DNA of 64,000 nucleotides, taken from positions 1 through 64,000 of the forward strand of contig NZ_FOQG01000018.1 of assembly GCF_900113685.1 (NCBI RefSeq), written 5' to 3'. Positions 1 through 9,207 of the stretch are shown piece by piece. This DNA is from Nocardioides psychrotolerans. GTDB taxonomy: Bacteria; Actinomycetota; Actinomycetes; Propionibacteriales; Nocardioidaceae. The translations under genes were made by a program, and so were the position numbers. Below the pieces are notes generated by a model, which saw only the letters and a list, made by a program, of their open reading frames with translations, had not been told where the DNA came from and did not search any database. Numbering within the stretch: the first letter of the stretch is position 1; each line of letters opens with the position of its first letter.

Positions 1-692
1 AGGTCGGCCCAGTCGGCGCGGATGGTCATCTCCGCGATCCCGGTATGACCGATCGACCTCTCATCGAGGGTGACGTGGCGGTGTTCGAGGGCTTCGAGGG
101 ATGCTGCCTCGACCTCTTCGGCGTGCAGGAGGAGCATCGCTTCGTCGATGAGGCGGTCGAGGGTGATCAACCCGGCGGTGCCGGCGACGGGGGCGATGGC
201 ACGGTCGACGTGGGCGATGACGTCTCTGGGTGCGCCGAGGACGGCGCCCGCGATGCGCCGGGCCCGCCACACCGCGACCTTCCCGGCCACCACCTTGGCG
301 TAGACCCTGGGCATGCGGTGGCGGATCACGAGGCAGTCACGCAGGAACGCCTTCCCGGCTGCGGTGGACATCGCGTTAGCTGTGGCGAAGGGGGCGGCGG
401 CGGACCAGGTGATGGGGGGGATCCCGAACCACTGCACCTCATCGAGGTCACCGGTGACCGGGGACCCGTCGCCCATCGGCTCACCCGGGACATAGGAAGC
501 TCGTGGTGCCTTCCAGGACTGGTCGCCGGGGGTCTCGGGGTGGGCGTGGGCCCACGCGATCGCGAGGTGGAACATCCGCAACCCGGCAGCGTTCTCTGCT
601 GCCTTCGCGGCGCGGACCTGGTCGATGAGGTCAGTGGGTGTGGGCGCATCGTCGTCGACCTCGTGGGGGTCGATGATGGCGCCGGCTGTCAT
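1..692 (-). CDS. DUF222-domain (HNH endonuclease-type) protein, C-terminus off window
   Basis: The reverse strand is open from an ATG at 692 to the window edge, about 230 codons, beginning MTAGAIIDPHEVDDDAPTPT. It reads as a typical DUF222 N-terminal region: short acidic leader, helical stretch with DQVRAAKAAENAAGLRMFHLA, and later RRIAGAVLGAPRDVIAHVDRAI and ITLDRLIDEAMLLLHAEE. In this actinobacterial family DUF222 is normally followed by a C-terminal HNH nuclease motif, which would lie beyond position 1. A complete relative sits at 61202-62434. Biological role is unknown; members are abundant multicopy genes in Nocardioides-like genomes and are often mobile. The start was chosen as the first ATG giving the conserved N-terminus. 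Confidence 0.8.
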   Translation of the reverse strand, partial: MTAGAIIDPHEVDDDAPTPTDLIDQVRAAKAAENAAGLRMFHLAIAWAHAHPETPGDQSWKAPRASYVPGEPMGDGSPVTGDLDEVQWFGIPPITWSAAAPFATANAMSTAAGKAFLRDCLVIRHRMPRVYAKVVAGKVAVWRARRIAGAVLGAPRDVIAHVDRAIAPVAGTAGLITLDRLIDEAMLLLHAEEVEAASLEALEHRHVTLDERSIGHTGIAEMTIRADWAD

Positions 693-949
693 GCATCTAG
701 TGCAGTCGAAGAGACGTTCGCTTGACAAGCGCAAGTGCACAGGGTTCCCAACTTGGGCTCGACTGATTGTTGCGAGGAACCTCGCGTCGAGGGCGCCGGC
801 TAGAGCCTGCGGCACGAGGGTCGTGCGGGGCCGGGTGCTCACCTTGCAGCGGGCACCAGACCGGCCGTCGACACCAGGTCCGGGTCGTGGAGAGCAAGTC
901 GAGACCTTCGTGTGAGAGCTCCGGTTCTCCATGCGCTGTTTGTCGGACC

Positions 950-1512
950 TCCTCGCCGAGCGTGGAGCATCCCACTACATCGGCATGCGCCCATAGGTTG
1001 GCGAGGCCGCTCAGGGCGACACCGGCGACGAGTCCCTTGCCGTCGTCGAGCACCTCGGCGCTCACGGCGTAGGCATCAGCGGCCACCAGCACCTCGACAC
1101 GCTCTGCTGCCGATTGACGGCCCACGTGCCCCGAACGGAGGCTGGACGACATGGTCATGGAGGTTGCGGGCGATCCGCTCCCGATCCTCAAGCGTGGAGG
1201 TCAGATGACCGAGGACCTGGTCGCGAACCTGGAGCGAGACCCCCAGGAAGCTTTTCATGGCCGGGTGGTGAGGAGGGAAGCCGACCGACCTGCTGTCGCC
1301 CTCCATCTTGGGATCCATGCCGTCATGGATGAACTCGTCCAGACCCCGTTGCTGCCCAGCGCCCCGATGGCGCCGTACTGCACGCCGACCTTCTCGACGG
1401 CAGCCTCCTCGATCTGGTGCAGCGCGGCGGAGAGATCGAGACGCTCCACGGCCAGGCGGTTTGCCTCGAGAAGACGTCGCAGACGCGTTGGGACGTCGGG
1501 CACGTCGGGCAC
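950..1512 (-). pseudogene. Decayed GAF-domain sensor histidine kinase (DevS/DosS-like)
   Basis: Pieces of one kinase are scattered over different reverse frames. Near 1512-1330 there is a GAF start (LLEANRLAVERLDLSAALHQ, then VEKVGVQYGAIGALG). A frameshift leads to DEFIHDGMD and on to the HisKA_3 phospho-acceptor box RERIARNLHDHVVQ at about 1190-1130. The sequence then jumps, with a large deletion, to an HATPase remnant with DDGKGL and SGLANL at about 1060-980. Intact DevS-type kinases have two GAF domains and over 500 residues, so most of the middle is missing and no single frame survives. The match to the family is clear; function must be lost. Its place beside a universal stress protein, P-type ATPase and arginine deiminase genes fits a degraded hypoxia/dormancy island. 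Confidence 0.75.
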
Positions 1513-2046
1513 GTCGTGGTCTGATCAGATCGCGGATCGTCCTTCTCCGTGGACCGTCCGTGGAGAGGTCGTTGCATGCAGAGCACTGCGGGCCCTCAAG
1601 GATGCGAAGAGCTCTCTGACAGCCCGTTCCGCAGCAGCCGGGATGAGAGGCCTCGGACACCCGCGTAGCTCCAGTGCGCGCGACCCGCACGACCGAGGCC
1701 ATGACCTGTCCGGGCGGCAGCACATCGGCGTGCTCGCCGACCCGGCGCTGGTGCAGGCGGCGGGCGACGACGGCCCGCTGGAGGGCGAGGCGAGCTCCCG
1801 CGAGCTGAGCCTCGTCTCCACGCTCCCGTGCCCCGTGCCCCCGCGCCCCCGCGCCCCGTGCCCCCGCGCCCCCGCGCCCCCAGTGCCGAAAGTCCCGTGC
1901 CGGGCCGACGACCGGCCCTGTCGAGACCCGCCGCCTTCCGCGACGGTGATGCTGGAGGCACCAGGGTCGCGATCCCGCGCATCCGAGTCGAGGCATCTCG
2001 GGCTCCCTCCCCAGCAGAGGGGCTCCGCCATGACGGCCGACGTCTG
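1513..2046. other. Non-coding or unrecognised stretch with C-rich low-complexity tract
   Basis: No convincing gene is visible. Several long overlapping frames exist on both strands, but they are arginine/proline-rich and look like GC-bias artefacts. A cytosine-rich block at about 1822-1886 is made of near-repeats of CCCCCGCG and CCCCGTGC. It is flanked by sequence that could be further debris of the island, but I could not match it to a family. Confidence 0.5.
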
Positions 2047-2229
2047 ATGTCCGACCCGAGACCCGCACCGCGCACCGTGGCGTCCTACACCGAGCGACAC
2101 CGCGGTTGGTCCTTGACCGGCACCGTCCTGGGGCTCCTCCTCGCCGGGTCCGTCCTGGGCGGCGGAGCCGGGCTGGCGGCAACCCACGTCATCTCGCTGG
2201 CGCTGGACCAGATCAGCTCATCACCATGA
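2047..2229 (+). CDS. Possible small single-pass membrane protein (60 aa)
   Basis: A 60-codon frame starts with ATG at 2047 and carries one hydrophobic helix (roughly residues 22-46, around LTGTVLGLLLAGSVLGGGAG) after a short basic, proline-containing leader. Its stop overlaps an ATG at 2226 that is in frame with the downstream universal stress protein, which could allow coupling. There is no strong ribosome-binding site and I do not recognise the family. The amphipathic leader plus glycine-rich helix looks more like a real small membrane protein than noise, but this is a low-certainty call. Confidence 0.4.
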   Translation: MSDPRPAPRTVASYTERHRGWSLTGTVLGLLLAGSVLGGGAGLAATHVISLALDQISSSP

Positions 2230-2276
2230 CCCGTCCCGGAGGTGCCGAAGGACCCGACGATGAAGGGACTTCGCCC

Positions 2277-3233
2277 ATGGGCGGCGAAGGTCGCCACGAC
2301 GATGGTGGACCCATGGACACACCAGACGTACCCGCAGGCAGCATCGTCGTCGGCATCGACGGCTCACCCTGGTCGGACGACGCCCTCGACTGGGCCATCG
2401 AGCAGGCCGCCCTCGAGCAGCGCACGCTCACGATCGTGCACGCCATCATGGCGATGGGCACTCAGGCGGTGGGCCTGTACGGCTCGAGCGGACTCGACTA
2501 CGGCCGACTCCTAAACGACGCACGCGCCGATGCGCAGGCACTGCTCTCCGCCGCTGCCGCCCACGCCCACGAGCGCGACCCGCACCTGCGGGTGCATGAC
2601 GTCCTGAGCGTGTCCGACCCACGGACCGTCCTGCTCGCCCTGGGCGAGCACGCCGCGATGGTCGTCGTCGGCTCGCGTGGCCGCGGACCCGTCGCCAGCC
2701 TGCTGCTGGGCTCTGTCAGCGTCTCGGTCTCCAAGCACGCCCCGTGCCCGGTCGTCGTACGTCGCGGCCGCGAGGCGGTCCGGTCCGAGCAGCGGATCGT
2801 GGTCGGCGTGGACGGGACGGAGGTCTCGCTGCCCGCCATCGAGTTCGCCTACCGCATTGCCTCGTTCCGAGGGTGCGCCCTGAGCGTTCTCCACTGCTAC
2901 TCGATCGCCCCCCCGGTGGCACCCGCCCGCGGGGGTGAGCTCCTGCCCGACCTCGAGGCGGACCGCGCCCTCGTCTCGGAGTCTCTCGCGGGGATGGCCG
3001 AGAAGTTCCCCGACGTCGAGGTGACCGTGCAGCTGGTCTCCGGCTTCGCCGACCAACAGCTCCTAGCTCCCGCCCCCGACGTCGACCTCGTCGTCATCGG
3101 GCGTCGCCGCACCAGCCTCCTCGCCGACCTCGTCCATGACTCCGTGGCTCCGGCTGTCCTCGAGCATGCCCTCGTCGCTGTCGCGGTGGTGCCCGCTCCC
3201 GCACTCGGCCCACAGCTCCCGACCGCGGTGTGA
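2277..3233 (+). CDS. Universal stress protein, two UspA domains
   Basis: Tandem UspA domains, about 318 aa from the chosen start. Domain 1 begins SIVVGIDGSPWSDDALDWA and ends with the nucleotide-binding loop VVVGSRGRGPVASLLLGSVS, matching the G-2x-G-9x-G(S/T) ATP-binding pattern. Domain 2 starts IVVGVDGTEVSLPAIEFA and has a weaker loop (VVIGRRRTSLLADLVHDS), so it may not bind ATP. Such tandem proteins are typical of hypoxia and dormancy regulons in actinobacteria. Start choice: ATG 2277 has GAAGGGA nine bases upstream; ATG 2226 overlaps the small ORF before it and ATG 2313 lies closest to the domain, so the N-terminus is uncertain by up to 30 residues. Confidence 0.88.
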   Translation: MGGEGRHDDGGPMDTPDVPAGSIVVGIDGSPWSDDALDWAIEQAALEQRTLTIVHAIMAMGTQAVGLYGSSGLDYGRLLNDARADAQALLSAAAAHAHERDPHLRVHDVLSVSDPRTVLLALGEHAAMVVVGSRGRGPVASLLLGSVSVSVSKHAPCPVVVRRGREAVRSEQRIVVGVDGTEVSLPAIEFAYRIASFRGCALSVLHCYSIAPPVAPARGGELLPDLEADRALVSESLAGMAEKFPDVEVTVQLVSGFADQQLLAPAPDVDLVVIGRRRTSLLADLVHDSVAPAVLEHALVAVAVVPAPALGPQLPTAV

Positions 3234-3263
3234 GGTGCGGCCAGCACGCCGCGTCGGACGTGC

Positions 3264-3400
3264 CTCGTGCGGCCGACGCCTGGCCGTGGTTCGTCCAGAT
3301 AGGGCAGTGCAGGGGGAGTCTCTACAGCTACGACCGGCTCGATCACCTGCTCGTCGTGCGGTTCCAGGCGGACTTCGTCTCGACGTTCCCCGGGTTGCTC
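3264..3400 (+). pseudogene. Fragment resembling an SRPBCC-type (polyketide cyclase-like) protein
   Basis: The forward frame contains AADAWPWFVQIGQCRGSLYSYD followed by RLDHLLV. This closely resembles the conserved N-terminal segment of actinobacterial SRPBCC-family proteins (WPWLVQMG..RGG.YSYD). Both flanks diverge at once and there is no room for the rest of the about 170-residue domain, since the SPFH gene on the other strand begins to overlap at 3426. I read it as a leftover gene fragment. The identification rests on one short motif block. Confidence 0.5.
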
Positions 3401-3425
3401 GCCTACAACGACGCCCGCCACCTCG

Positions 3426-4277
3426 TCAGGTGGAGGAGCCACCGGGCTTGACGCCGTTGCTCACGAGCGGCGACACCTCGGGGAGGGGTGTGGCGGGCAG
3501 TGCCGCAGCCGCCTTCTCGCGGGCGAGGAACGACCCCAGCTCGGCAATCGTGGTCATCAGTGGCGCCGGGAAGACGACGGTCGTGTTCTTGTCGACGCCG
3601 ATGTCCACCAGGCTCTGGAGGTTGCGGAGCTGCAGTGCGAGCGGGTGGGCCATCATGATGTCCGAGGCATCGCCGAGCGCGGCTGCCGCGAGGGACTCGC
3701 CCTCGGCGTTGATGATCTTGGCCCGCTTCTCGCGCTCGGCCTCGGCCTGCCGGGCCATGGCGCGCTTCATCGTCTCGGGAAGCTGGATGTCCTTGAGCTC
3801 GACGAGCGTGACCTCGACCCCCCACACGATGGTGGTGACGTCGAGGATCTCGCGGATGTCGAGGTTGATCCGGTCTGTTTCGGAGAGCGTCTCGTCCAGC
3901 GTGTGCTGGCCCACGACCTTGCGCAGGGTGGTCTGGGCGATCTGGTCGATGGCCGAGTAGACGTTCTCGATGGCCACGACCGACTTCACGGTGTCGACCA
4001 CCCGGAAGTAGGCGACGGCCGAGACGTCGACGCTCACGTTGTCGCGGGTGATGATCCCCTGCGACTGGATCGGCATGGTCACGATCCGCCGCGACACCCG
4101 ATGCATGACGTCGACGAGCGGGATGATCGCGCGCAGTCCCGGGTCAAGGGGACCACGGACCCGGCCCAGCCGGAACACCACGCCCTGCTCGTACTGCTTG
4201 ACGACCTTGATGGCCATGAGCAGCCCGAGGACGACGAGGGCGAGCAGGACGACGAGCGTGGTTGCGAGGGTGGTCAT
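3426..4277 (-). CDS. SPFH-domain (slipin/stomatin-like) membrane protein
   Basis: A 283-aa protein with one N-terminal membrane helix (residues about 4-22, [20 protein letters not shown]). An SPFH/band 7 domain follows: [16 protein letters not shown], then [23 protein letters not shown] and AVAYFRV, the hallmark of slipins. A charged helix ([21 protein letters not shown]) corresponds to the stomatin coiled coil. These proteins form oligomeric scaffolds at membrane microdomains; bacterial slipins often pair with an NfeD protease, which is absent here. The ATG is preceded by AGGAG at good spacing. The gene lies 99 bp downstream of the P-type ATPase on the same strand and may be transcribed with it. 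Confidence 0.9.
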   Translation of the reverse strand: MTTLATTLVVLLALVVLGLLMAIKVVKQYEQGVVFRLGRVRGPLDPGLRAIIPLVDVMHRVSRRIVTMPIQSQGIITRDNVSVDVSAVAYFRVVDTVKSVVAIENVYSAIDQIAQTTLRKVVGQHTLDETLSETDRINLDIREILDVTTIVWGVEVTLVELKDIQLPETMKRAMARQAEAEREKRAKIINAEGESLAAAALGDASDIMMAHPLALQLRNLQSLVDIGVDKNTTVVFPAPLMTTIAELGSFLAREKAAAALPATPLPEVSPLVSNGVKPGGSST

Positions 4278-4376
4278 GGGTGGCTCCTGCCGAGTTGTCT
4301 GTGGTTCCAGCGCACCACGCCTCGTGTCCGGAGGTCAGGGTCAGAGGTCCCGGCACTCGAGCCGAACGACCCCCCG

Positions 4377-6986
4377 TCAGGTCAGGTCGCCCTGGGTGAC
4401 TCGCGTCCTGCGGGCATGGAGGAAACCCTTGTGTGCCGCGTCCACCACGGGGATCGTCACGAAGGCCAGGAGGCAGAACAGCCACCCGGTGACCGAGGGC
4501 CACGCCCCACCGAGCAGGTCGGCGACCCACGGGATGCCGAGGAACCCGACGAGGAGCAACGCCTCGACGGCGACGGCGCCGACGACGAAGGGGTTGCGGC
4601 GAGGATCGACGCGCCACGCCGGCCGGGTCTCGCTGCGGCACGCGAACGCGTTGGCGATCTGGGCGACCGCGATGACCGCGAACGCCGTGCCCGAGGCGAC
4701 CGAGAGCAGGCCGACCGACGCGTCCTCGCCGTAGGTCCAGCCGCCCATCATCAGGACCGTGATGAACGCGCCCATCGAGAGCAGCGCCTCGGTAGGCCCC
4801 AGCACCAGCAGCGCGCGTCGCATCAGTCGAGCATCGACGACGTCGGTCGTCCGCCGGGGTCCGCTCATGGTGCGCTCGTTGGCGGGCTCGGCACCCAACG
4901 CGAGAGCAGGCAGCATGTCGGTGCCGATGTCGAGTGCGAGGACCTGCAGCACACCGATGGCGAGCGGGATCTCGCTGCCCGTCAAGGCCCACAGGACGAA
5001 GGGGACGAGCTCGGCGACGTTGTCGGTGAGGTGGAAGGTCAGGAAGCGGCGGATGTTCGCGAAGGTGCCGCGGCCGAGCTGGATGGCCTTGGGGATGGTG
5101 GCGAAGCTGTCGTCGAGGAGCACGAGGTCGGCCGCCTCCCTGGCCACGTCGCTCCCGGACCTGCCCATCGCCACGCCGACGTCGGCTTCTCGCAGGGCGG
5201 CGGCGTCGTTGACCCCGTCGCCCGTCATCGCGACGACGTGGCCGTGGGTGCGCAGGGCGCGGGCGATGCGCAGCTTGTCCGCGGGGGTCACGCGGGCCAC
5301 CACCGCGCCGTCCTGACGGTCCAGGAGCTCGGCGATCTCGAGGTCGGTGCCAGGGAGGTCGGCACCCTCGACCACGACACCTGTGGGCCCGAGGAGGCCC
5401 ACCTCGCTGGCGACCGCAGCAGCGGTGGCCGCACTGTCTCCGGTGATCATCGCCAGCCTGATGCCAGCGCGATGACACAGCGCCACGGCGTCCGCGACCT
5501 CGGCACGCGGAGGGTCCTGAATGCCCAGGAGAGCGAGAATCTCGAGGCCACCCGCCATGGCTGCCGCGAGCGTCTCCTCGGGGTCGTCGGCGCTCGCGGG
5601 TGAGGTCGTGCGCGACCGCGCCACTGCGATGACCCGGCGGCCTCGGCCGGACATCTCGGCCAGCTGCGCCCACTCGGTCCTGTCCGGGGAGGTCCCTGAG
5701 CACAGATCCAGCAGCACCTCCGGCGCCCCCATGACGTAGGCGGTCCCGTCGAGGACGGCCGCACTGGACCTGGCAGCGGCGGTGAACGGTCGACGCGCCC
5801 GGGGGGTCGCCTGCTCGCCCACCGCGAGTCGACGGGCGAACGCGTCGAGGGCAGCGTCCATGGGATCGCCCTCGGCGACCCAGCGACCGTCACGCAAGGC
5901 GCTCCGTCCGGTCGTGCACGCGAGAGCGCCGGTCGCTGCGAGGGTTGCGAGGACCAGCACGTCGGGCTCTGCTGCCACGTGACCTGCTGGCTCGTAGCCA
6001 GTGCCGGTGGAGCGGAAGGTCCCCGCCGGGGTCCATCCCTCGACGACCGACATCTCGTTGCGCGTCAGGGTCCCGGTCTTGTCGGTGCAGATGAAGGTCG
6101 TCGCCCCGAGCGTCTCGACGGCCTCCAGGCGACGGACCAACGCATTCTGGTCGGCCATTCGCTGGGCGCCCCGGGCCAGCGAGAGGGTCACGGTGGGCAG
6201 CAGTCCCTCGGGGACGAGAGCAACCATGACCCCGACACCGAGCAGCAGGGCAGCGGTCACCCCGGACCCCAGGAGCAGGGACGCCCCGGACACCAGGACC
6301 CCCACTGCCACAGCGATGACCGCGACGACGATGACCAGCTTGTGCAGCTGCACCGACAGCGGGCTGGGCGGGCGTCGGGCCTGGTCGGTGAGGGCGGCGA
6401 TGCCGGCCAACCTGGTGCTCGTGCCGATGGCGACCACGATTCCGGTGCCGTCGCCCTGGACCGCGAAGGTCCCCGCGAAGACGTCACCACCGGCCTCCCG
6501 TGGAGCGGGCACGCTCTCGCCGGTCAGCATGGACTCGTCCATGGTGAGCTCGTGGGCCTCGAGGACGCGCAGGTCGGCTCCGACCCGATCGCCGGCCTCG
6601 AGCAGGACGACGTCGTCGAGCACCAGGTCCGCCACCGGGACGCTGAGCGTCTCACCGTCCCGACGCACGCGAGTGGTCGCAGGCATCATCGCGTTGAGCT
6701 CGTCCGCGGCCCGGTCGGCCTTGTGCTCCTGCACGAAGGCGAACACCCCGTTGAGGAGCACGATCACGCCGATGGCGCCGGCCAGGGTCGCCATCCCTGC
6801 GAGGAGCGCCAGCAGGGCTGCGCCCCACAGCATGCCTGCGAAGAAGTGGGTGAGCTGAGCCAGCAGGAGGCGCCAGGCCGGCGTACGACGTGGGGGCGGC
6901 ACGGCGTTCGCGCCGTCCCTCTCGTGACGCAGGAGCGCCTCCGAAGCCGACAGACCCGCAGCCGCCGAGGCCTGGGCCACCGTCAC
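4377..6986 (-). CDS. P-type cation-transporting ATPase
   Basis: An 869-aa P2-like ATPase. Visible motifs: actuator-domain TGES at residues 155-158, phosphorylation site DKTGTLTRN with Asp302, the M4 segment [16 protein letters not shown], and hinge [22 protein letters not shown]. Ten hydrophobic segments are apparent, including a C-terminal cation-ATPase transmembrane domain after [22 protein letters not shown]. The [10 protein letters not shown] motif places it with calcium/sodium-type pumps rather than heavy-metal ones; the transported ion cannot be read from sequence. Start is a GTG overlapping the upstream ornithine carbamoyltransferase stop as GTGA, so translation is probably coupled to the arginine deiminase operon, an unusual partnership. 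Confidence 0.92.
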   Translation of the reverse strand: MTVAQASAAAGLSASEALLRHERDGANAVPPPRRTPAWRLLLAQLTHFFAGMLWGAALLALLAGMATLAGAIGVIVLLNGVFAFVQEHKADRAADELNAMMPATTRVRRDGETLSVPVADLVLDDVVLLEAGDRVGADLRVLEAHELTMDESMLTGESVPAPREAGGDVFAGTFAVQGDGTGIVVAIGTSTRLAGIAALTDQARRPPSPLSVQLHKLVIVVAVIAVAVGVLVSGASLLLGSGVTAALLLGVGVMVALVPEGLLPTVTLSLARGAQRMADQNALVRRLEAVETLGATTFICTDKTGTLTRNEMSVVEGWTPAGTFRSTGTGYEPAGHVAAEPDVLVLATLAATGALACTTGRSALRDGRWVAEGDPMDAALDAFARRLAVGEQATPRARRPFTAAARSSAAVLDGTAYVMGAPEVLLDLCSGTSPDRTEWAQLAEMSGRGRRVIAVARSRTTSPASADDPEETLAAAMAGGLEILALLGIQDPPRAEVADAVALCHRAGIRLAMITGDSAATAAAVASEVGLLGPTGVVVEGADLPGTDLEIAELLDRQDGAVVARVTPADKLRIARALRTHGHVVAMTGDGVNDAAALREADVGVAMGRSGSDVAREAADLVLLDDSFATIPKAIQLGRGTFANIRRFLTFHLTDNVAELVPFVLWALTGSEIPLAIGVLQVLALDIGTDMLPALALGAEPANERTMSGPRRTTDVVDARLMRRALLVLGPTEALLSMGAFITVLMMGGWTYGEDASVGLLSVASGTAFAVIAVAQIANAFACRSETRPAWRVDPRRNPFVVGAVAVEALLLVGFLGIPWVADLLGGAWPSVTGWLFCLLAFVTIPVVDAAHKGFLHARRTRVTQGDLT

Positions 6987-7981
6987 TGCGACGCCAACGT
7001 GGCGACCAGGACCGCCTTGATCGTGTGCATCCTGTTCTCCGCCTGGTCGAAGACGATGGAGGCCGGTGACTCGAAGACCTCGTCGGTGACCTCGAGGGCG
7101 CTCAGGCCGGTCTTCTGGAACAGCTCCTCACCGACCTCCGTCCCCCGGTCGTGGAAGGCCGGCAGGCAGTGCATGAACTTCACGTCGGGGTTGCCGGTGC
7201 GCCGGAGCAGGTCTGCCGTGACCTGGTAGGGCGTGAGGACCTCGATCCGGTCAGCCCAGGCCTCGACGGGCTCGCCCATCGACACCCAGACATCGGTGTA
7301 GACGAAGTCCACCTCGGCGGTGCCGGAGGCGATGTCGCTGGTGCAGGTGATCCTGGCGCCGGTCGTCGCTGCGACTCCGCGTGCGGAACTGATGACGTCC
7401 TCGGGGTTGCCGAGCGACGCGGGGGCCACCATTCGGACGTCCATGCCGAGCATGGCCCCGGCGACGAGCAGCGAGTTGGCGGTGTTGTCACGGGCGTCAC
7501 CGACGAAGGCGAACGAGATCTCGTGGTCTGGCTTGCCCGCGTGCTCGCGCATGGTGAGCATGTCGCAGAGCGACTGGGTGGGATGCCACTTGTCGGTGAG
7601 CCCGTTCCACACCGGGACACCGGAGAAGGTGGCCAGCGTCTCGGCCGTGGTCTGGCTGAAGCCGCGGTACTCGATGCCGTCGTACATGCGACCGAGCACC
7701 CGGGCGGAGTCCTTGGCCGACTCCTTGTGGCCGATGTGAGAGCCGGAGGGGTCGAGGTAGGTCACGGAGGCACCCTGGTCGTGCGCTGCCACCTCGAAGG
7801 CACATCGAGTGCGCGTGGAGGCCTTCTCGAAGATCAGGGCGATGTTCGCGCCGACCAGGCGTTGCACCTCGGTCCGACCCCGCTTGGCCTGCTTGAGATC
7901 CGCCGCCGAGGTCAACAGGGACCGCCACTCGTCGGGGGTGAAGTCGAGCTCCTTGAGGAAGCTGCGCCCGTGCAACCCCAT
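6983..7981 (-). CDS. arcB: Ornithine carbamoyltransferase (catabolic type)
   Basis: A 332-aa enzyme interconverting citrulline plus phosphate with ornithine plus carbamoyl phosphate. The carbamoyl-phosphate loop STRTR is at residues 55-59; [12 protein letters not shown] and the ornithine-binding [10 protein letters not shown] are also present. The start ATG overlaps the arcA stop (TGATG), placing it directly after arginine deiminase; an upstream in-frame ATG would add 13 unlikely residues. Position after arcD and arcA argues for the catabolic arcB rather than biosynthetic argF, but no carbamate kinase (arcC) follows; instead a P-type ATPase is translationally coupled. The fate of carbamoyl phosphate therefore depends on a gene elsewhere. 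Confidence 0.92.
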   Translation of the reverse strand: MGLHGRSFLKELDFTPDEWRSLLTSAADLKQAKRGRTEVQRLVGANIALIFEKASTRTRCAFEVAAHDQGASVTYLDPSGSHIGHKESAKDSARVLGRMYDGIEYRGFSQTTAETLATFSGVPVWNGLTDKWHPTQSLCDMLTMREHAGKPDHEISFAFVGDARDNTANSLLVAGAMLGMDVRMVAPASLGNPEDVISSARGVAATTGARITCTSDIASGTAEVDFVYTDVWVSMGEPVEAWADRIEVLTPYQVTADLLRRTGNPDVKFMHCLPAFHDRGTEVGEELFQKTGLSALEVTDEVFESPASIVFDQAENRMHTIKAVLVATLASQ

Positions 7982-9207
7982 CACGAGACCGCCTCGCGCT
8001 CGATGGGACAGGTCATGCACCGCGGCCCTCCGCGGCCCCGGCCGAGCTCCTCACCGACCACTGGCACCACTGTGATGCCTTCGTCGGTGAGGTATCGGTT
8101 GGTCGTGACGTTGCGTTCGTAGCCGAGGATGACGCCAGGAGCGACCGCCAGGAAGTTGTTGCCGTCGTCCCACTGCTCACGCTCGGCACCCCTCTTGTCG
8201 ATCGGGGTCCGCAGGATCCGGAGGTCGTCGAAACCGAGCGCTTCGGCCACGACCGACCAGAGCTCGAAGTTCTCCTCGATCTTGAAGGCACCGCCGTCAC
8301 CGACCGCCCTCAGCGTGAAGGAGCGAAGCGCGCTGGGCAGGAACGGATACACGCAGAACGCGTCGCGGTCGATCATGGTCATCACGGTGTCCAGGTGCAT
8401 GAACGCGCGCTCCTTCGGCAGCTCGACCACGATGACCGTGTCGACGGTGCCGGCCTTGAAGAGGCTACGGGCGAGGAGCTCGACACCTTGGGGGGTGGAC
8501 CGCTCCCCCATGCCGATCATGACGGCACGGTTGCCGATGACGGTGATGTCACCGCCCTCGATGGTGGCGGTGTCGTGCGCCAGGGAGTCGTTGCCGTAGA
8601 GGAAGTTCACCTCGGTCGCCGTGAACATCGGATGGAAGTTGTAGACGACCCGCGAGTTGATGGTCTCGCGCTGTCGGGCCGGCTTGGCCATCGGGTTCAC
8701 CGACACGCCGTCGTACACCCAGGCCGAGTTGTCGCGCTGGAAGAGGTGATTCGGCAGCGGGCGCAGCAGGAAGTCGTCCGGGGCGAGGTACTCCATCAGC
8801 AGGCTCGGTGCACTGAGCAGCGACGCGACGTCGCTCTTCAGCAGCCCGCCGATCAGCAACTCGGCCAGCAGCGGGGCATCCGTGGACTCAACGAGCTCGT
8901 CCAGCGGCTCGTCCAGCGCCGGACCGAACCTGGTGGCGGTGGCGAGCCGGTCCTGGAGGAACTCGCGCGCTCCGGGCTGGTCGAGGGCCTCGGCCAGGAG
9001 CGTGGCGAACTCGTGCACCACGACACCTCGGGCCTCGAGCTGGACCACGAACGCGTCGTGCTCCTGCCGGGCGCGGTCGGCCCACATGACGTCGTCGAAG
9101 AGGAGCTCCTCGACGTTGGCGGGGGTGAGCCGGCTCAGCTCGAGGCCGGGTCGGTGGACGATCGCCTGCTTGAGCAGTCCGACCTCGGAGTCGACGTGGA
9201 AGCTCAC
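7981..9207 (-). CDS. arcA: Arginine deiminase
   Basis: A 408-aa protein of the guanidino-modifying superfamily that hydrolyses arginine to citrulline and ammonia. It begins [20 protein letters not shown] and keeps the substrate-site stretch [19 protein letters not shown], the catalytic block [12 protein letters not shown] and the C-terminal nucleophile region GGPRCMTCP. Length matches bacterial ArcA (about 410). The GTG start overlaps the arcD stop as GTGA and the stop overlaps arcB, so arcD-arcA-arcB form one translationally coupled unit. The pathway yields ATP under anoxia and raises pH through ammonia. Confidence 0.94.
   Translation of the reverse strand: MSFHVDSEVGLLKQAIVHRPGLELSRLTPANVEELLFDDVMWADRARQEHDAFVVQLEARGVVVHEFATLLAEALDQPGAREFLQDRLATATRFGPALDEPLDELVESTDAPLLAELLIGGLLKSDVASLLSAPSLLMEYLAPDDFLLRPLPNHLFQRDNSAWVYDGVSVNPMAKPARQRETINSRVVYNFHPMFTATEVNFLYGNDSLAHDTATIEGGDITVIGNRAVMIGMGERSTPQGVELLARSLFKAGTVDTVIVVELPKERAFMHLDTVMTMIDRDAFCVYPFLPSALRSFTLRAVGDGGAFKIEENFELWSVVAEALGFDDLRILRTPIDKRGAEREQWDDGNNFLAVAPGVILGYERNVTTNRYLTDEGITVVPVVGEELGRGRGGPRCMTCPIEREAVS

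Noticed and set aside
45..725. Forward ORF of 226 codons at the window start
   Set aside because: It is antisense to the DUF222 gene, whose reverse frame shows clear family motifs; composition of the forward frame is a GC-bias artefact.
1525..2187. Several long reverse ORFs rich in Arg/Pro/Ser
   Set aside because: They span a C-rich low-complexity tract, overlap each other in multiple frames and show no recognisable domain.
3645..5603. 652-codon forward ORF rich in Asp, Arg, His and Gly
   Set aside because: Antisense shadow of the P-type ATPase and SPFH genes; motif-bearing frame is on the reverse strand.
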